From assembly GCF_000315485.1 (NCBI RefSeq), contig NZ_JH992940.1, positions 1,562,816 through 1,626,815 on the forward strand: a stretch of DNA of 64,000 bases, written 5' to 3'. Below are positions 17,865-27,123 of the stretch, piece by piece. Each line of letters starts with the position of its first letter. Within the stretch, counting starts at the first letter, position 1. The notes beneath the pieces were generated by a model. That model made no database searches, was not told the origin of the DNA, and saw only the letters and a program-made list of their open reading frames with translations. A program made the position numbers and the translations under genes. The stretch comes from Bacteroides oleiciplenus YIT 12058. GTDB lineage: Bacteria; Bacteroidota; Bacteroidia; Bacteroidales; Bacteroidaceae.

Positions 17865-18836
17865 TCATTTTATTTTGTTTAGAATCCAAATTTTAAACGA
17901 ATCAACAATTAGGCTAAAATAAATATGTCGATACACTGGATTACTAATGAATACATATATCTTTTTAAAGTATCCCTTCAGCTTTTTTTTTTGAATATAC
18001 TCATTTGCAGAATCTAATATTGCATCTCCTTTCCTAATAAGTATGTCCATTTTGGATTCATCATAAATCATTGAAAGTAGAAAGTTGTTATATCGTTCAT
18101 TTGAAAAAGAATCCGTCCCATTTAGCAACCTTTCAATATATAATTTCCTTATATATTCTAATGTATACTTTTGTTTGACTTTCTGAACTGAAGAAATACT
18201 CGAACTTCTAATTCGATAAAGCAATAATACTTCATCTATCATATAAAATTTCCCTTTGGCATATAAGATTCTCAACCACAAATCAAAATCCTGAGATCTT
18301 CTAAACCCCCTGTACAATCCAACTCTTTCTACAATCTCCCTTGTCATCATAACAGTAGGATGATGAATATGAGAAGTGATAGGTAAATCATGCTCTAACT
18401 GGTAACTTGAAAAGAATGAAGAGTCCTTACTTTCAGAGGTCTTTTCTCTATCATCTTCACCTATACGAGAAAATCTTGTACAAACTACATCATATTGTTT
18501 TTGGCAAATCACATCATATTGTTTCTGAAGTCTCTCTGGCATACTGATATCATCGGCATCCATTCGAGCGATATATTTACCCTTTGATCTTCTGATAGCT
18601 GTGTTTAATGATTCTGCAAGACCAGCATTATGTATATTATGAATAACTTCAATTCGTCTATCCAAAGAAGCATAACTATCAAGAATTTCTTTATTTAAAG
18701 ACCTTCTACAATTATCATTTACAATAATAAATTCATAATTCGAGAAACTTTGAGAAAGTATAGAATTTATAGCTAATTCTATTTCAAACTTTGACTCATT
18801 ATAAATACTCATTACTATAGAAATATCAGGTTTCAT
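17865..18836 (-). CDS. Family 2 glycosyltransferase
   Basis: A 323-residue GT-A enzyme. DISIVMSIYNESKFEIEL begins the fold, then EFIIVNDNCRRSL, NAGLAESLNTAIRRSKG, the DxD-type site ARMDADDISMPERL, and FRRSQDFDLWLRIL, which carries the catalytic Asp region. I start at the ATG at 18836, directly before the conserved first strand; the open frame reaches 15 codons further but those would lie inside the upstream polymerase gene. The chosen start overlaps that gene by 11 bp. A 24-bp imperfect tandem repeat lies within it (18480-18527). Confidence 0.9.
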   Translation of the reverse strand: MKPDISIVMSIYNESKFEIELAINSILSQSFSNYEFIIVNDNCRRSLNKEILDSYASLDRRIEVIHNIHNAGLAESLNTAIRRSKGKYIARMDADDISMPERLQKQYDVICQKQYDVVCTRFSRIGEDDREKTSESKDSSFFSSYQLEHDLPITSHIHHPTVMMTREIVERVGLYRGFRRSQDFDLWLRILYAKGKFYMIDEVLLLYRIRSSSISSVQKVKQKYTLEYIRKLYIERLLNGTDSFSNERYNNFLLSMIYDESKMDILIRKGDAILDSANEYIQKKKLKGYFKKIYVFISNPVYRHIYFSLIVDSFKIWILNKIK

Positions 18837-19974
18837 ATATTGATAATGATTCCTTAGTGCTAGTACGTGAAAATATCTCAAGAATAATAAGCGGCCACCA
18901 GAAGGTTAAACCGACCAGACCATTTTGAAAACATATCGGAATATAAAGTGTTATAAACATCAGGAGAAACAGCAAAACATCCATTTTATCAATTCTCTTT
19001 AAAATAGATTTTATTATTAAGAAAAACAAGACTAAGCCCACGACACCTTGCTCATATAAAAATTGTAACATAACATTATGCATATTGTCAACCTTCAAGC
19101 CTAAATGAGACGTGTATATAGTTGTAGCTCCAATCCCCATACCCCAAAACCAGTGATCCATAAACGGAATAAAATTAGAAGTCCACATAATCATCCGTGT
19201 TTTATCCTCAAAAGAATCTTCTCCCATGAATCTTGCTGAAATCTCTTCAGGAACATAATTTATTACTATTATACCTATTAGCAAAACAAGCATACCTCCA
19301 ACTATTAAATAATAAAATTTCAGATCCTTCACAATTCGATATAAAAAAGCAAATACAACTGCAATACAAGCAGTAAGAACTGCAGCCCTTGTTCCTGTTA
19401 ATGCACAGGCAAACATGAGATAGAATATTTCCCCAACCAATATCACTTTATTTTTTGGAGAGCATATAAATTCATGTAAAATAAAAGCTATTGCTAATAA
19501 CAATACTGCATTTATGTAGTTGGGATTTCTTTCTATTCCAATAATACCAATTGAATAGCGATTCCACCCATGCTCCACTCCATAAAACCAACTTAGTATT
19601 ATCAGAGAAGAACACAATATAGATAGGAACTTATAATACTTTATAAATGAATGCAGTTGAAACCTGGAAAATTTTATACTTGCGAAAAGTACAGTTAATA
19701 AAGCAAATAGAAAATAGGTTAATACAGTTCTTTCAAATTCCGCATATATCGAAAATGCAGATGCTAAAATTGCTTCAAAACTTAATAATATATATATATA
19801 TAAACTTTTAACCAAACATTTTTTTTGTAATATACAATACAAAATTATAGGAATGAATACTATTATAACATCTCTAAAAGAAGCAGAATCCGGGACTGGA
19901 GCAAATACTGTTATTGACGACAATATACATAACAAAATTAAAGGGATAGAATTTTTCTTCTTTAAATATGTCAT
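18826..19974 (-). CDS. wzy: O-antigen/capsule polymerase (Wzy-like)
   Basis: A 382-residue inner-membrane protein, hydrophobic throughout with roughly ten to twelve helices, and a larger periplasmic loop containing the O-antigen ligase/polymerase family signature: GTRAAVLTA before it, then DNMHNVMLQFLYEQGVVGL. It would join repeat units on the periplasmic face. It is the only polymerase candidate in the locus. The name is by role; Wzy proteins share little sequence. Confidence 0.85.
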   Translation of the reverse strand: MTYLKKKNSIPLILLCILSSITVFAPVPDSASFRDVIIVFIPIILYCILQKKCLVKSLYIYILLSFEAILASAFSIYAEFERTVLTYFLFALLTVLFASIKFSRFQLHSFIKYYKFLSILCSSLIILSWFYGVEHGWNRYSIGIIGIERNPNYINAVLLLAIAFILHEFICSPKNKVILVGEIFYLMFACALTGTRAAVLTACIAVVFAFLYRIVKDLKFYYLIVGGMLVLLIGIIVINYVPEEISARFMGEDSFEDKTRMIMWTSNFIPFMDHWFWGMGIGATTIYTSHLGLKVDNMHNVMLQFLYEQGVVGLVLFFLIIKSILKRIDKMDVLLFLLMFITLYIPICFQNGLVGLTFWWPLIILEIFSRTSTKESLSIYET

Positions 19975-20203
19975 AATATTTTTCTTACTATGATAGATAA
20001 ATCATCTGTCTTTGCTATTAGATATAATTATCATTAGCACTTATTAGGTAAATATATAACCTTAATAGAGGGCAGGCTAGCAACATTCACATAAATATTT
20101 TTTAAACAAGTGATAGCGAAAATTAAAAAGTATCCCCCAGACATGTTATATATAACACCAAATATTCAAGTTATAGGAAAAATGCTTTATTATAGGATGA
20201 AAT

Positions 20204-21355
20204 TTACGATTTAAATGTTTCAACTATCCTACTACAAGCTAATCCATCCCCGTAGGGGTTAACAGCCTTACTCATGCTATCATATACAATGGGATCGTCA
20301 ATGAGAGTACTAACTTCATTCATAATTTTTTTGTAGTCTGTACCTACTAAATGAACGGTTCCTGATGAGAGTGCTTCGGGACGTTCTGTAGTGTTTCGCA
20401 TTACCAATACAGGTTTTCCTAACCCTGGAGCTTCTTCTTGAATACCACCCGAATCAGTAAGAACAATAGCAGATTTCTCCATCAAATACACGAAGCTCAA
20501 GTACTCCAACGGCTCTACAAAGAACATGTTGCTAAAATTCTCCAAATTTTGACCAAACACCTCATGAATTGGTTTACGAACATTGGGATTCAAGTGCATT
20601 GGATACACAAAATCTACATCCGGATATTTCCGAGTAAGGTCTTTAATGGCAGAGCACATATTAATAAAGCCATCACCAAAATTCTCTCTACGATGCCCCG
20701 TGATAAGAACAAGCTTCCTACCATTTGTCAAACGTTCCACATCGTAACCAGCTTCCCGCAAAATTCCCTTCTGTTCATCATTCAAGTCTGTGTCAGTCTT
20801 AAACTTCTCTATTACCTTATAGAGAGCATCAATTACTGTGTTACCAGTCACATAGATCTTGCCCATAACTTTCTCATCTTTGAGATTGTTTTCAGAAAGC
20901 GGTGTCGGAGAGAAGTTATATGTAGCGATACGACCTGTAATCTGACGATTCATTTCCTCTGGCCACGGACTATAAATATTATGAGTGCGAAGACCTGCTT
21001 CTACATGTCCCACAGGAATCTGCTGATAGAATGCCGCAAGTGCAGCGGCTGTAGAAGTGGTGGTATCACCATGAACAAGAACTACATCAGGTTTTACCTC
21101 TTTCAATATATCACGCATTCCAGTAAGTACACGAGCTGTCACATCATAAAGGTCCTGCCCCTGCTTCATGATATTTAAGTCGTAATTAGGTTTCACTTCA
21201 AAAATTCTGAGAACCTGATCAAGCATCTCTCTGTGTTGTCCGGTTACACAAACTATGGTCTTAAAATCTTCTGTGTACTTTTGAAATTCTTTCACCAAAG
21301 GACACATCTTAATCGCTTCGGGACGAGTACCGAAAACGAGCATTACAGTTTTCAT
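20204..21355 (-). CDS. wecB: UDP-N-acetylglucosamine 2-epimerase (non-hydrolysing)
   Basis: A 383-residue cytoplasmic enzyme that interconverts UDP-GlcNAc and UDP-ManNAc, supplying a capsule precursor. Motifs: MLVFGTRPEAIKMCPLV at the N terminus, VHGDTTTSTAAALAA, HVEAGLRTHNIYSPWPEE, GHRRENFG, and the UDP site TDSGGIQEEAPGLGKP with NTTERPEAL. Length is normal. It starts 1 bp after the pyruvyltransferase gene ends. The 229-bp gap after it is A+T rich with a small ATATAT-centred palindrome and no gene. No ManNAc dehydrogenase (wecC) is present; the ugd here has its own UDP-glucose signature. Confidence 0.96.
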   Translation of the reverse strand: MKTVMLVFGTRPEAIKMCPLVKEFQKYTEDFKTIVCVTGQHREMLDQVLRIFEVKPNYDLNIMKQGQDLYDVTARVLTGMRDILKEVKPDVVLVHGDTTTSTAAALAAFYQQIPVGHVEAGLRTHNIYSPWPEEMNRQITGRIATYNFSPTPLSENNLKDEKVMGKIYVTGNTVIDALYKVIEKFKTDTDLNDEQKGILREAGYDVERLTNGRKLVLITGHRRENFGDGFINMCSAIKDLTRKYPDVDFVYPMHLNPNVRKPIHEVFGQNLENFSNMFFVEPLEYLSFVYLMEKSAIVLTDSGGIQEEAPGLGKPVLVMRNTTERPEALSSGTVHLVGTDYKKIMNEVSTLIDDPIVYDSMSKAVNPYGDGLACSRIVETFKS

Positions 21356-21356
21356 C

Positions 21357-22439
21357 TTACAATGTAATTATTTGAATATTTTTTACTACCTCTTCTCTGA
21401 GTCTCATTCTCTCTTTTTCATCATATTTTGTTGTAAAGACATTTATCATCTTTGATACATCAAATTCACCTATATCTGAAAAATTATTGGGAACACCTAT
21501 CATATTACAAAAAGAAGGAATTTTCAAATCCCAACTTAGCCCATAGAACGGAACATTAAAAGCATAAGAAATAATCAAAGCGTGAAGCCTTGATGCAATG
21601 GTATAATCATATCGAGAAATTAAGGATATTAAATCTTGGGATGTACTTGGGCATTTTGCTATTTGCACTTCATTATCTGAGAGATAACTACTATAAATAA
21701 TATTTGCTACTTCGTAATCTCTTTTATTACCATTAGTAAATATTTCAACTTTATATCCTAATTTTCTCACAATATTAATGAGGTCTGAAATATATCTGCA
21801 ATATTGCTCTTGCGTGATTTGGATAGTGTTTTGTTTATTGTAATTATGTATAGAAATTGTCCCAACACCAACTAAATTATACTTTTCTCCGCCGACTCCT
21901 TTCACTAATTTATCACAACAAATCGCAACATCTGGAACAATTTTTATCTTAGAAAATTCTTCTCGTAATCCAATATAATCATCCCTTAGAAATATATGAC
22001 TAATCGCTTTATTGCCTAGAATCATAGATAATTGTTTTTGTTTATCTAATGACATTACTCCAGAGCCGCAACCATAAAAACTCACATCACACCCTTTTTC
22101 TTCAGCAACTTTCACTATGCTTGAGATGTTACTAATAAAACATTCATAGAATAATTGACCGCCTGCAAAAATTACTAAAGATTTATCTTTACCCCATAGA
22201 CAATTATAAAGTCCTCTCCATTTATTTAATAACATCAATAACCAGTCAGCCATACCTGTTATTTTAAAAAGCTTCCGCAGATAACAATAGATAAAAGGTT
22301 CAAAAGTGATACTTCTTAGTTGTACTCTCGAATTGGGATTAAGTTCTTTAACAATTGAGGTAAATGTATCACATATTACATTATCGCCAATATTGTCTGA
22401 ATCACTCACACCATATATATAAATATTCTTAGTTTTCAT
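21357..22439 (-). CDS. Polysaccharide pyruvyl transferase family protein
   Basis: A 360-residue protein of the CsaB/EpsO-like family that adds a pyruvate ketal, from phosphoenolpyruvate, to a sugar of the polymer. The family signature is SDSDNIGDNVICDTF near residue 12, with GGQLFYECF, IFLRDDYIGLRE, a VPDVAIC segment, and a C-terminal RYDYTIASRLHALIISYAFNVPF with the conserved Arg-His pair. Pyruvylation would give the capsule extra negative charge. It lies between the flippase gene (10 bp upstream) and wecB. Confidence 0.88.
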   Translation of the reverse strand: MKTKNIYIYGVSDSDNIGDNVICDTFTSIVKELNPNSRVQLRSITFEPFIYCYLRKLFKITGMADWLLMLLNKWRGLYNCLWGKDKSLVIFAGGQLFYECFISNISSIVKVAEEKGCDVSFYGCGSGVMSLDKQKQLSMILGNKAISHIFLRDDYIGLREEFSKIKIVPDVAICCDKLVKGVGGEKYNLVGVGTISIHNYNKQNTIQITQEQYCRYISDLINIVRKLGYKVEIFTNGNKRDYEVANIIYSSYLSDNEVQIAKCPSTSQDLISLISRYDYTIASRLHALIISYAFNVPFYGLSWDLKIPSFCNMIGVPNNFSDIGEFDVSKMINVFTTKYDEKERMRLREEVVKNIQIITL

Positions 22440-22449
22440 ATTGTAATTG

Positions 22450-23898
22450 TTACTTACCCCTTCTTTCTTTTTCGCTAATAGATAATTCTAATAAATATAG
22501 AAATGGTTCCAGCTTGAATATTTTTGAAAGAAAGAGATACACTATTGCTCCGCAAATAATTTCCAAGCTCAAATATGTAATGGAATTTAGAGTAAAACAA
22601 CTAAAACCATATATAGCAACTCCCATAACCAATGATATAGCCAATGAAGGCAATACATCTAAAATCTGTTCTCTATAACTATAATTTAATAGCTTTCTGC
22701 ATGGATACAAATTAATAATTATACATATGAAATTATACACAACTATCCCCCAAGCAATAGCATAAATTCCCAAGAAAATACTTATAATTAATATTATAGT
22801 GCCTACCCCTTTTTTATACAATTCCAATTTTAAACTTATATCACTATACCCTAAAGCTTTTATAGCTACCAAATTCACATTTTGAATAGGCATTAACATA
22901 AAAGCAACACAAAAGATTTGAATGAATGGAACAGCATCTATCCACTTTTCTGTCATTAACAGAATAATCATAGGTTTTGCAATAACTATCATTCCAACTA
23001 ATAAAGGAAAAATAACATATGAACTTACTTTCGTAGAGCGACGCATCATTGACTTGACCGCTTCTTGATTATCTTGTTCAATAGACAGGACAGGAAACAT
23101 TACAGATTGAATGGATGAATTAATATTATTCATAATTAATGAAGGAAATTGCCTTCCTTTGTCAAAGAATGCCAATAAACTGGGGGTATACATTTTTCCT
23201 ATTATCAAACTCCGTATATTGTCAAATAATGCTATAGTAAAATTAGAAATAAAGATTTTCCATCCAAAATTAAAGAGTACCTTAAATCTTTCACCAGAAA
23301 AAGATAATACAGGCCTCCACTTTACTGTAAACCACATAACCATCATAATTGAAAAAGACGAAACGACATGCTGTGCAACAAGCGCCCATACCCCACAACC
23401 TAAGTATGCCATTGATATACCAACAAAAGCGGACATACACACACCTAGAAAACTGCTTTTAAAAAGCAGTTTAAAAAGAAGATTTTTCGACAAATAAGCA
23501 TTTTGCACAGAATTGACGGCATTAAAAAAAAGGCTTACACCAATTACCCTCATCACTGGGCACAATTCTGGTCTATCATAATAATTAGCTAAAGCTGTTG
23601 CAGAAAAGAACAAAATTAAATACGCAATAAATGAAACAAATAGGCTGAAATACAATATTGTTGAATAATCTACTGCATCACAATCTTTCTTCTGAATCAA
23701 AGCACTGTTTAACCCTCCTTCAACAAACACAGCAGCCAAATTTGTAAATACTAAAACCAAAGCAATGCTGCCGTAATCTTCTGGAGTCAACAATCTTGCT
23801 AAAACAATAGTAACTACGAAAGATACTACCTGCACGCTAGATCGTTCTAAAAACTTCCAAATAAAAGATGAAAATACCGATCTTCTATTAATAGACAT
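22450..23898 (-). CDS. wzx: Repeat-unit flippase (Wzx-like, MOP superfamily)
   Basis: A 482-residue polytopic membrane protein of the polysaccharide-export (Polysacc_synt) group. It starts SINRRSVFSSFIWKFLERSS and continues into TIVLARLLTPEDYGSIAL, a typical first helix and loop of Wzx/WzxC proteins; about 12 to 14 helices follow. It would move undecaprenyl-linked repeat units across the inner membrane. It is immediately downstream of the fdtA remnant, where Bacteroides loci often place the flippase after the fdt genes. Confidence 0.92.
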   Translation of the reverse strand: MSINRRSVFSSFIWKFLERSSVQVVSFVVTIVLARLLTPEDYGSIALVLVFTNLAAVFVEGGLNSALIQKKDCDAVDYSTILYFSLFVSFIAYLILFFSATALANYYDRPELCPVMRVIGVSLFFNAVNSVQNAYLSKNLLFKLLFKSSFLGVCMSAFVGISMAYLGCGVWALVAQHVVSSFSIMMVMWFTVKWRPVLSFSGERFKVLFNFGWKIFISNFTIALFDNIRSLIIGKMYTPSLLAFFDKGRQFPSLIMNNINSSIQSVMFPVLSIEQDNQEAVKSMMRRSTKVSSYVIFPLLVGMIVIAKPMIILLMTEKWIDAVPFIQIFCVAFMLMPIQNVNLVAIKALGYSDISLKLELYKKGVGTIILIISIFLGIYAIAWGIVVYNFICIIINLYPCRKLLNYSYREQILDVLPSLAISLVMGVAIYGFSCFTLNSITYLSLEIICGAIVYLFLSKIFKLEPFLYLLELSISEKERRGK

Positions 23899-24049
23899 CG
23901 CTTAAATTATTCCATATTAGCTAAATGTTCCAAGCACAACGTACACCTCTCAACACAAATATCTACAAGTATCCCCTCTTCCCAATCATCGATTTCCACA
24001 TACCGCTTCATGAAAATTATCAATTAGTAATTTCCTAAAATCTCCGTTG

Positions 24050-24154
24050 CTACCTTTCAAAAGATATCTGCCTAAATTCTTCTGCAAAAGACAGGTTACC
24101 TCGCTTATCTAAGAATTTAGGCAAATCAATAACTTTAGCATCTGAAACTTTCAT
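24050..24154 (-). pseudogene. Remnant of a dTDP-sugar 3,4-ketoisomerase gene (fdtA-like)
   Basis: The gap between ugd and wzx (23899-24166) contains an ATG at 24154 followed by 34 codons and a TAG. The peptide begins MKVSDAKVIDLPKFLDKRGN and continues LSFAEEFRQISFE, which fits the first 33 residues of FdtA/WbtT-type ketoisomerases; intact members continue into IKRVYY and a cupin domain of about 100 further residues, absent here. No reading frame restores it. It appears to be the stub of a deleted fdtA-fdtB type cassette. The start sits 12 bp after the ugd stop, as in a former operon. A second 34-codon frame (23907-24011) after it is unidentified. Confidence 0.7.
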
Positions 24155-24166
24155 AGGTTCTATTTT

Positions 24167-25480
24167 TCATTTTCCTATACAACTATATTCTATCCCCGCC
24201 TCTATCAGTTCTTTCTTCTCATATATATTTCTTCCATCAACTACCACAGCCTTTTTCATCGTCTTCTTCACTACCCCCCAACTCGGCATCCTAAACTCCT
24301 TCCACTCCGTCACCAGCAACAACGCATCCGCATCCAACACCGCATCATACATATCCGTAGCATAAACAACCTTATCCCCTATCCTACGTCTACATTCATC
24401 CATCGCAATCGGATCATAAACCTTCACGTTTGCGCCAGCCCCTATCAACTTATCAATCAACACCAACGCCGGAGCCTCTCTCATATCATCCGTTTCAGGC
24501 TTGAAAGCCAAACCCCATAAAGCAATCTGTTTACCTTTCAAATCCCCATTATAATGCTTCAATAACTTCTCAAAAAGAATGCTCTTTTGCCTCTCATTCA
24601 CCTCTTCCACAGCTTTCAACACACGCATCGGATAACCATTCTTTTCAGCAGTCTTTATCAATGCCTTCACATCCTTCGGAAAACAAGAGCCACCATATCC
24701 ACAACCGGGATACAGAAACTTACTGCCAATACGACTATCCGCACCAATACCTTTACGAACCATATTCACATCAGCACCAACCAATTCACAGAGGTTAGCA
24801 ATATCATTCATAAAGCTAATCCGTGTAGCCAGCATAGAATTAGCAGCATACTTTATCATTTCCGCACTCGGAATATCAGTAAATATCAGCCGATAATTAT
24901 TCATCATAAAAGGCTTGTAAAGACGTTCCATAATAGCCTTGGCCTTTTCCGATTCCACACCTACCACCACACGGTCAGGCTTCATGAAATCATCCACTGC
25001 ATCACCTTCTTTCAGGAACTCAGGATTGGAAGCCACATCAAATTCGATCTTTACATTACGCTTATCAAGTTCTTCCTGAATGGCCGACTTTACCTTTTGT
25101 GCAGTACCCACCGGAACCGTACTCTTAGTCACAACCAGCACATACTTATTCATATTACGCCCAATGGTACGCGCAACCTCCAACACATATTTCAAATCAG
25201 CACTGCCATCCTCATCAGGAGGAGTACCGACCGCACTGAATACAACTTCCACTTCATCCAGACATTCCTTCAAGTCTGTCGTAAATTTCAGACGACCAGC
25301 AGTATAATTGCGATGCACCATATCCTCCAAGCCCGGCTCATAAATGGGAATAATGCCTTTCTTCAGATTTTCTATCTTACTTTCCTGCACATCCACACAA
25401 GTCACGTCAATGCCCATCTCTGAGAAACAGGTACCTGTCACCAAGCCAACATAGCCAGTACCAACTATTGCTATTTTCAT
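24167..25480 (-). CDS. ugd: UDP-glucose 6-dehydrogenase
   Basis: A 437-residue cytoplasmic enzyme that oxidises UDP-glucose to UDP-glucuronate with two NAD+. The N-terminal Rossmann loop GTGYVGLVTGTCFSEMG, the substrate segments STVPVGTA and NPEFLKEGDAVDDF, the central AEMIKYAANSMLA, and the catalytic Cys in PGCGYGGSCFPKD are all present, with WGLAFKPETDDMREAP in the C-terminal UDP-binding domain. Length is typical. Together with the following epimerase it supplies UDP-glucuronate and UDP-galacturonate to the capsule. Confidence 0.96.
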   Translation of the reverse strand: MKIAIVGTGYVGLVTGTCFSEMGIDVTCVDVQESKIENLKKGIIPIYEPGLEDMVHRNYTAGRLKFTTDLKECLDEVEVVFSAVGTPPDEDGSADLKYVLEVARTIGRNMNKYVLVVTKSTVPVGTAQKVKSAIQEELDKRNVKIEFDVASNPEFLKEGDAVDDFMKPDRVVVGVESEKAKAIMERLYKPFMMNNYRLIFTDIPSAEMIKYAANSMLATRISFMNDIANLCELVGADVNMVRKGIGADSRIGSKFLYPGCGYGGSCFPKDVKALIKTAEKNGYPMRVLKAVEEVNERQKSILFEKLLKHYNGDLKGKQIALWGLAFKPETDDMREAPALVLIDKLIGAGANVKVYDPIAMDECRRRIGDKVVYATDMYDAVLDADALLLVTEWKEFRMPSWGVVKKTMKKAVVVDGRNIYEKKELIEAGIEYSCIGK

Positions 25481-25500
25481 ATTATCTTAGTTACTATTGA

Positions 25501-26553
25501 TTACAATTGATAAAAAGAACGATACCAGTCTATCGTTTCCTGAACTCCCTCTTTAATCGGCTTGTCAGGCTTAAATCCTAACTCATTTTGCAAAGCCGAA
25601 GTATCCGCATTCGTTTGATAAACGTCTCCCGGTTGCATCGGAAGATATATTTTTTCTGCCGGATGACCGATCGCTTCTTCTATAGCCTGGATAAAATCCA
25701 TAAGTTTCACCGGATGCGAATTACCGATATTATATATTTTGTAAGGAGCGGTAGAAGAACTGGGATCAGGAGCCTGAGCACTCCAATCAATATCAGGAGC
25801 AGGAATATGGTCTATTACACGAAGAACCCCTTCAACAATATCATCAATATAAGTAAAATCACGCAACATATCACCATTATTGAAAACCTTTATCGACCTC
25901 CCGTGCAACATGGCATCGGCAAAAAGGAAAGGTGACATATCCGGACGCCCCCAAGGACCATAAACCGTAAAGAAACGCAAACCGGTAGAAGGAATACCAT
26001 ATAAATGGCTGTAAGTATGAGCCATTAATTCATTTGATTTCTTTGTCGCTGCATAAAGACTCACAGGATGCGCTATACTGTCTTTTTCCGAAAAAGGAAC
26101 TTTTCCGTTCAGACCATAAACACTACTGGAACTAGCGTAAATCAAATGCTTAATTCCATAATGGCGGCATCCTTCCAGTATATTCAAAAAGCCATCTATA
26201 TTACTTTCCACATAAGCATAGGGATTTTCTATAGAATAACGCACTCCTGCCTGGGCCGCCAAATTCACAACCATGCCAAAATGTTCATTGGCAAAAAGCA
26301 TCTGCATCGCCTGTTTGTCCTCCAAACTCATGCGGATAAACCGGAATTGCTCATATGTATTACTTTGAACAAACCTATACCAGTCAACAGCACTTTTATC
26401 AATGCCTAAAGTCCCCAAACGCCCGTACTTCAGATTGACGTCATAGTAGTTATTGATATTATCAAGCCCCACCACCTCATCTCCGCGAGAGAGCAGGCGT
26501 CTACAAACATAAGAGCCAATGAAACCAGCAGCCCCCGTAACAAGAAATTTCAT
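25501..26553 (-). CDS. UDP-glucuronate 4-epimerase (extended SDR)
   Basis: A 350-residue NAD-dependent short-chain dehydrogenase/reductase. GAAGFIGSYVCRRLL is the NAD loop; LDNINNYYDVNLKYGRL is characteristic of uronate epimerases rather than GalE; the catalytic Ser/Thr region YASSSSVYG and the Tyr-x3-Lys pair in SLYAATKKSNEL are intact. Placement directly before ugd supports conversion of UDP-GlcA to UDP-GalA. A different extended SDR specificity is possible but less likely. Confidence 0.9.
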   Translation of the reverse strand: MKFLVTGAAGFIGSYVCRRLLSRGDEVVGLDNINNYYDVNLKYGRLGTLGIDKSAVDWYRFVQSNTYEQFRFIRMSLEDKQAMQMLFANEHFGMVVNLAAQAGVRYSIENPYAYVESNIDGFLNILEGCRHYGIKHLIYASSSSVYGLNGKVPFSEKDSIAHPVSLYAATKKSNELMAHTYSHLYGIPSTGLRFFTVYGPWGRPDMSPFLFADAMLHGRSIKVFNNGDMLRDFTYIDDIVEGVLRVIDHIPAPDIDWSAQAPDPSSSTAPYKIYNIGNSHPVKLMDFIQAIEEAIGHPAEKIYLPMQPGDVYQTNADTSALQNELGFKPDKPIKEGVQETIDWYRSFYQL

Positions 26554-26617
26554 ATTAAATTAAGGATAAGTATGAAAGAACAAACACAACAAAGAGATCA
26601 GCTATAGACTTATCAGT

Positions 26618-27091
26618 CTACAACTCTGTGTTTGCATGCAGATATGAATCATTTTCAACATTCTGCAATTCATCGGAAATATTTTGTTGTTCAGTAGTTA
26701 ACGAATCACCCCAGCCGTTCATAATCTGATGAGCTTCTTGCGCCAATTCCTCATCAAATGTCTCCCCATAGCAAGCCACTAATAGTTGACATTTCAATAA
26801 AGAATCCGAAATTTTTCCAAGAACTTTCCCGCTACGGTCCAATATCTCCTGAACTTTCTCTTCTTTATCTCCATGATTATAGATCGTAGCACTATAAGCT
26901 TTCAGAAGAGTGACACAAAGGGCGGCTTCTTCATCATCATTCCCGGTTTTTTCACCGTGCAAAGCTTCCGCCTGACTATATACTTCTGAATTTAATAGAT
27001 ATAAACGATCGGCATAAATGGGTTCACCATCCATACCAAGATAAAGAAGCTCATGCGTGAGTTGACGCAAAGCATCGATTTGAGACTTCAT
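26618..27091 (-). CDS. upxZ: UpxZ family inhibitor of capsule antiterminators
   Basis: A 157-residue, mainly helical cytoplasmic protein. It begins MKSQIDALRQLTHELLYLG and contains RLYLLNSEVYSQAEALHG and LLVACYGETFDEELAQ, matching the UpxZ family encoded second in Bacteroides capsule loci. UpxZ proteins are known to block UpxY antiterminators of other capsule loci, so that one capsule is expressed at a time. It follows upxY by 32 bp. Confidence 0.9.
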   Translation of the reverse strand: MKSQIDALRQLTHELLYLGMDGEPIYADRLYLLNSEVYSQAEALHGEKTGNDDEEAALCVTLLKAYSATIYNHGDKEEKVQEILDRSGKVLGKISDSLLKCQLLVACYGETFDEELAQEAHQIMNGWGDSLTTEQQNISDELQNVENDSYLHANTEL

Positions 27092-27123
27092 ATAGTTATG
27101 AATTATAAATTAAAAACTATGAA

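Noticed and set aside
24587..25423. 278-codon plus-strand frame rich in His, Thr and Ile
   Set aside because: Antisense shadow of ugd.
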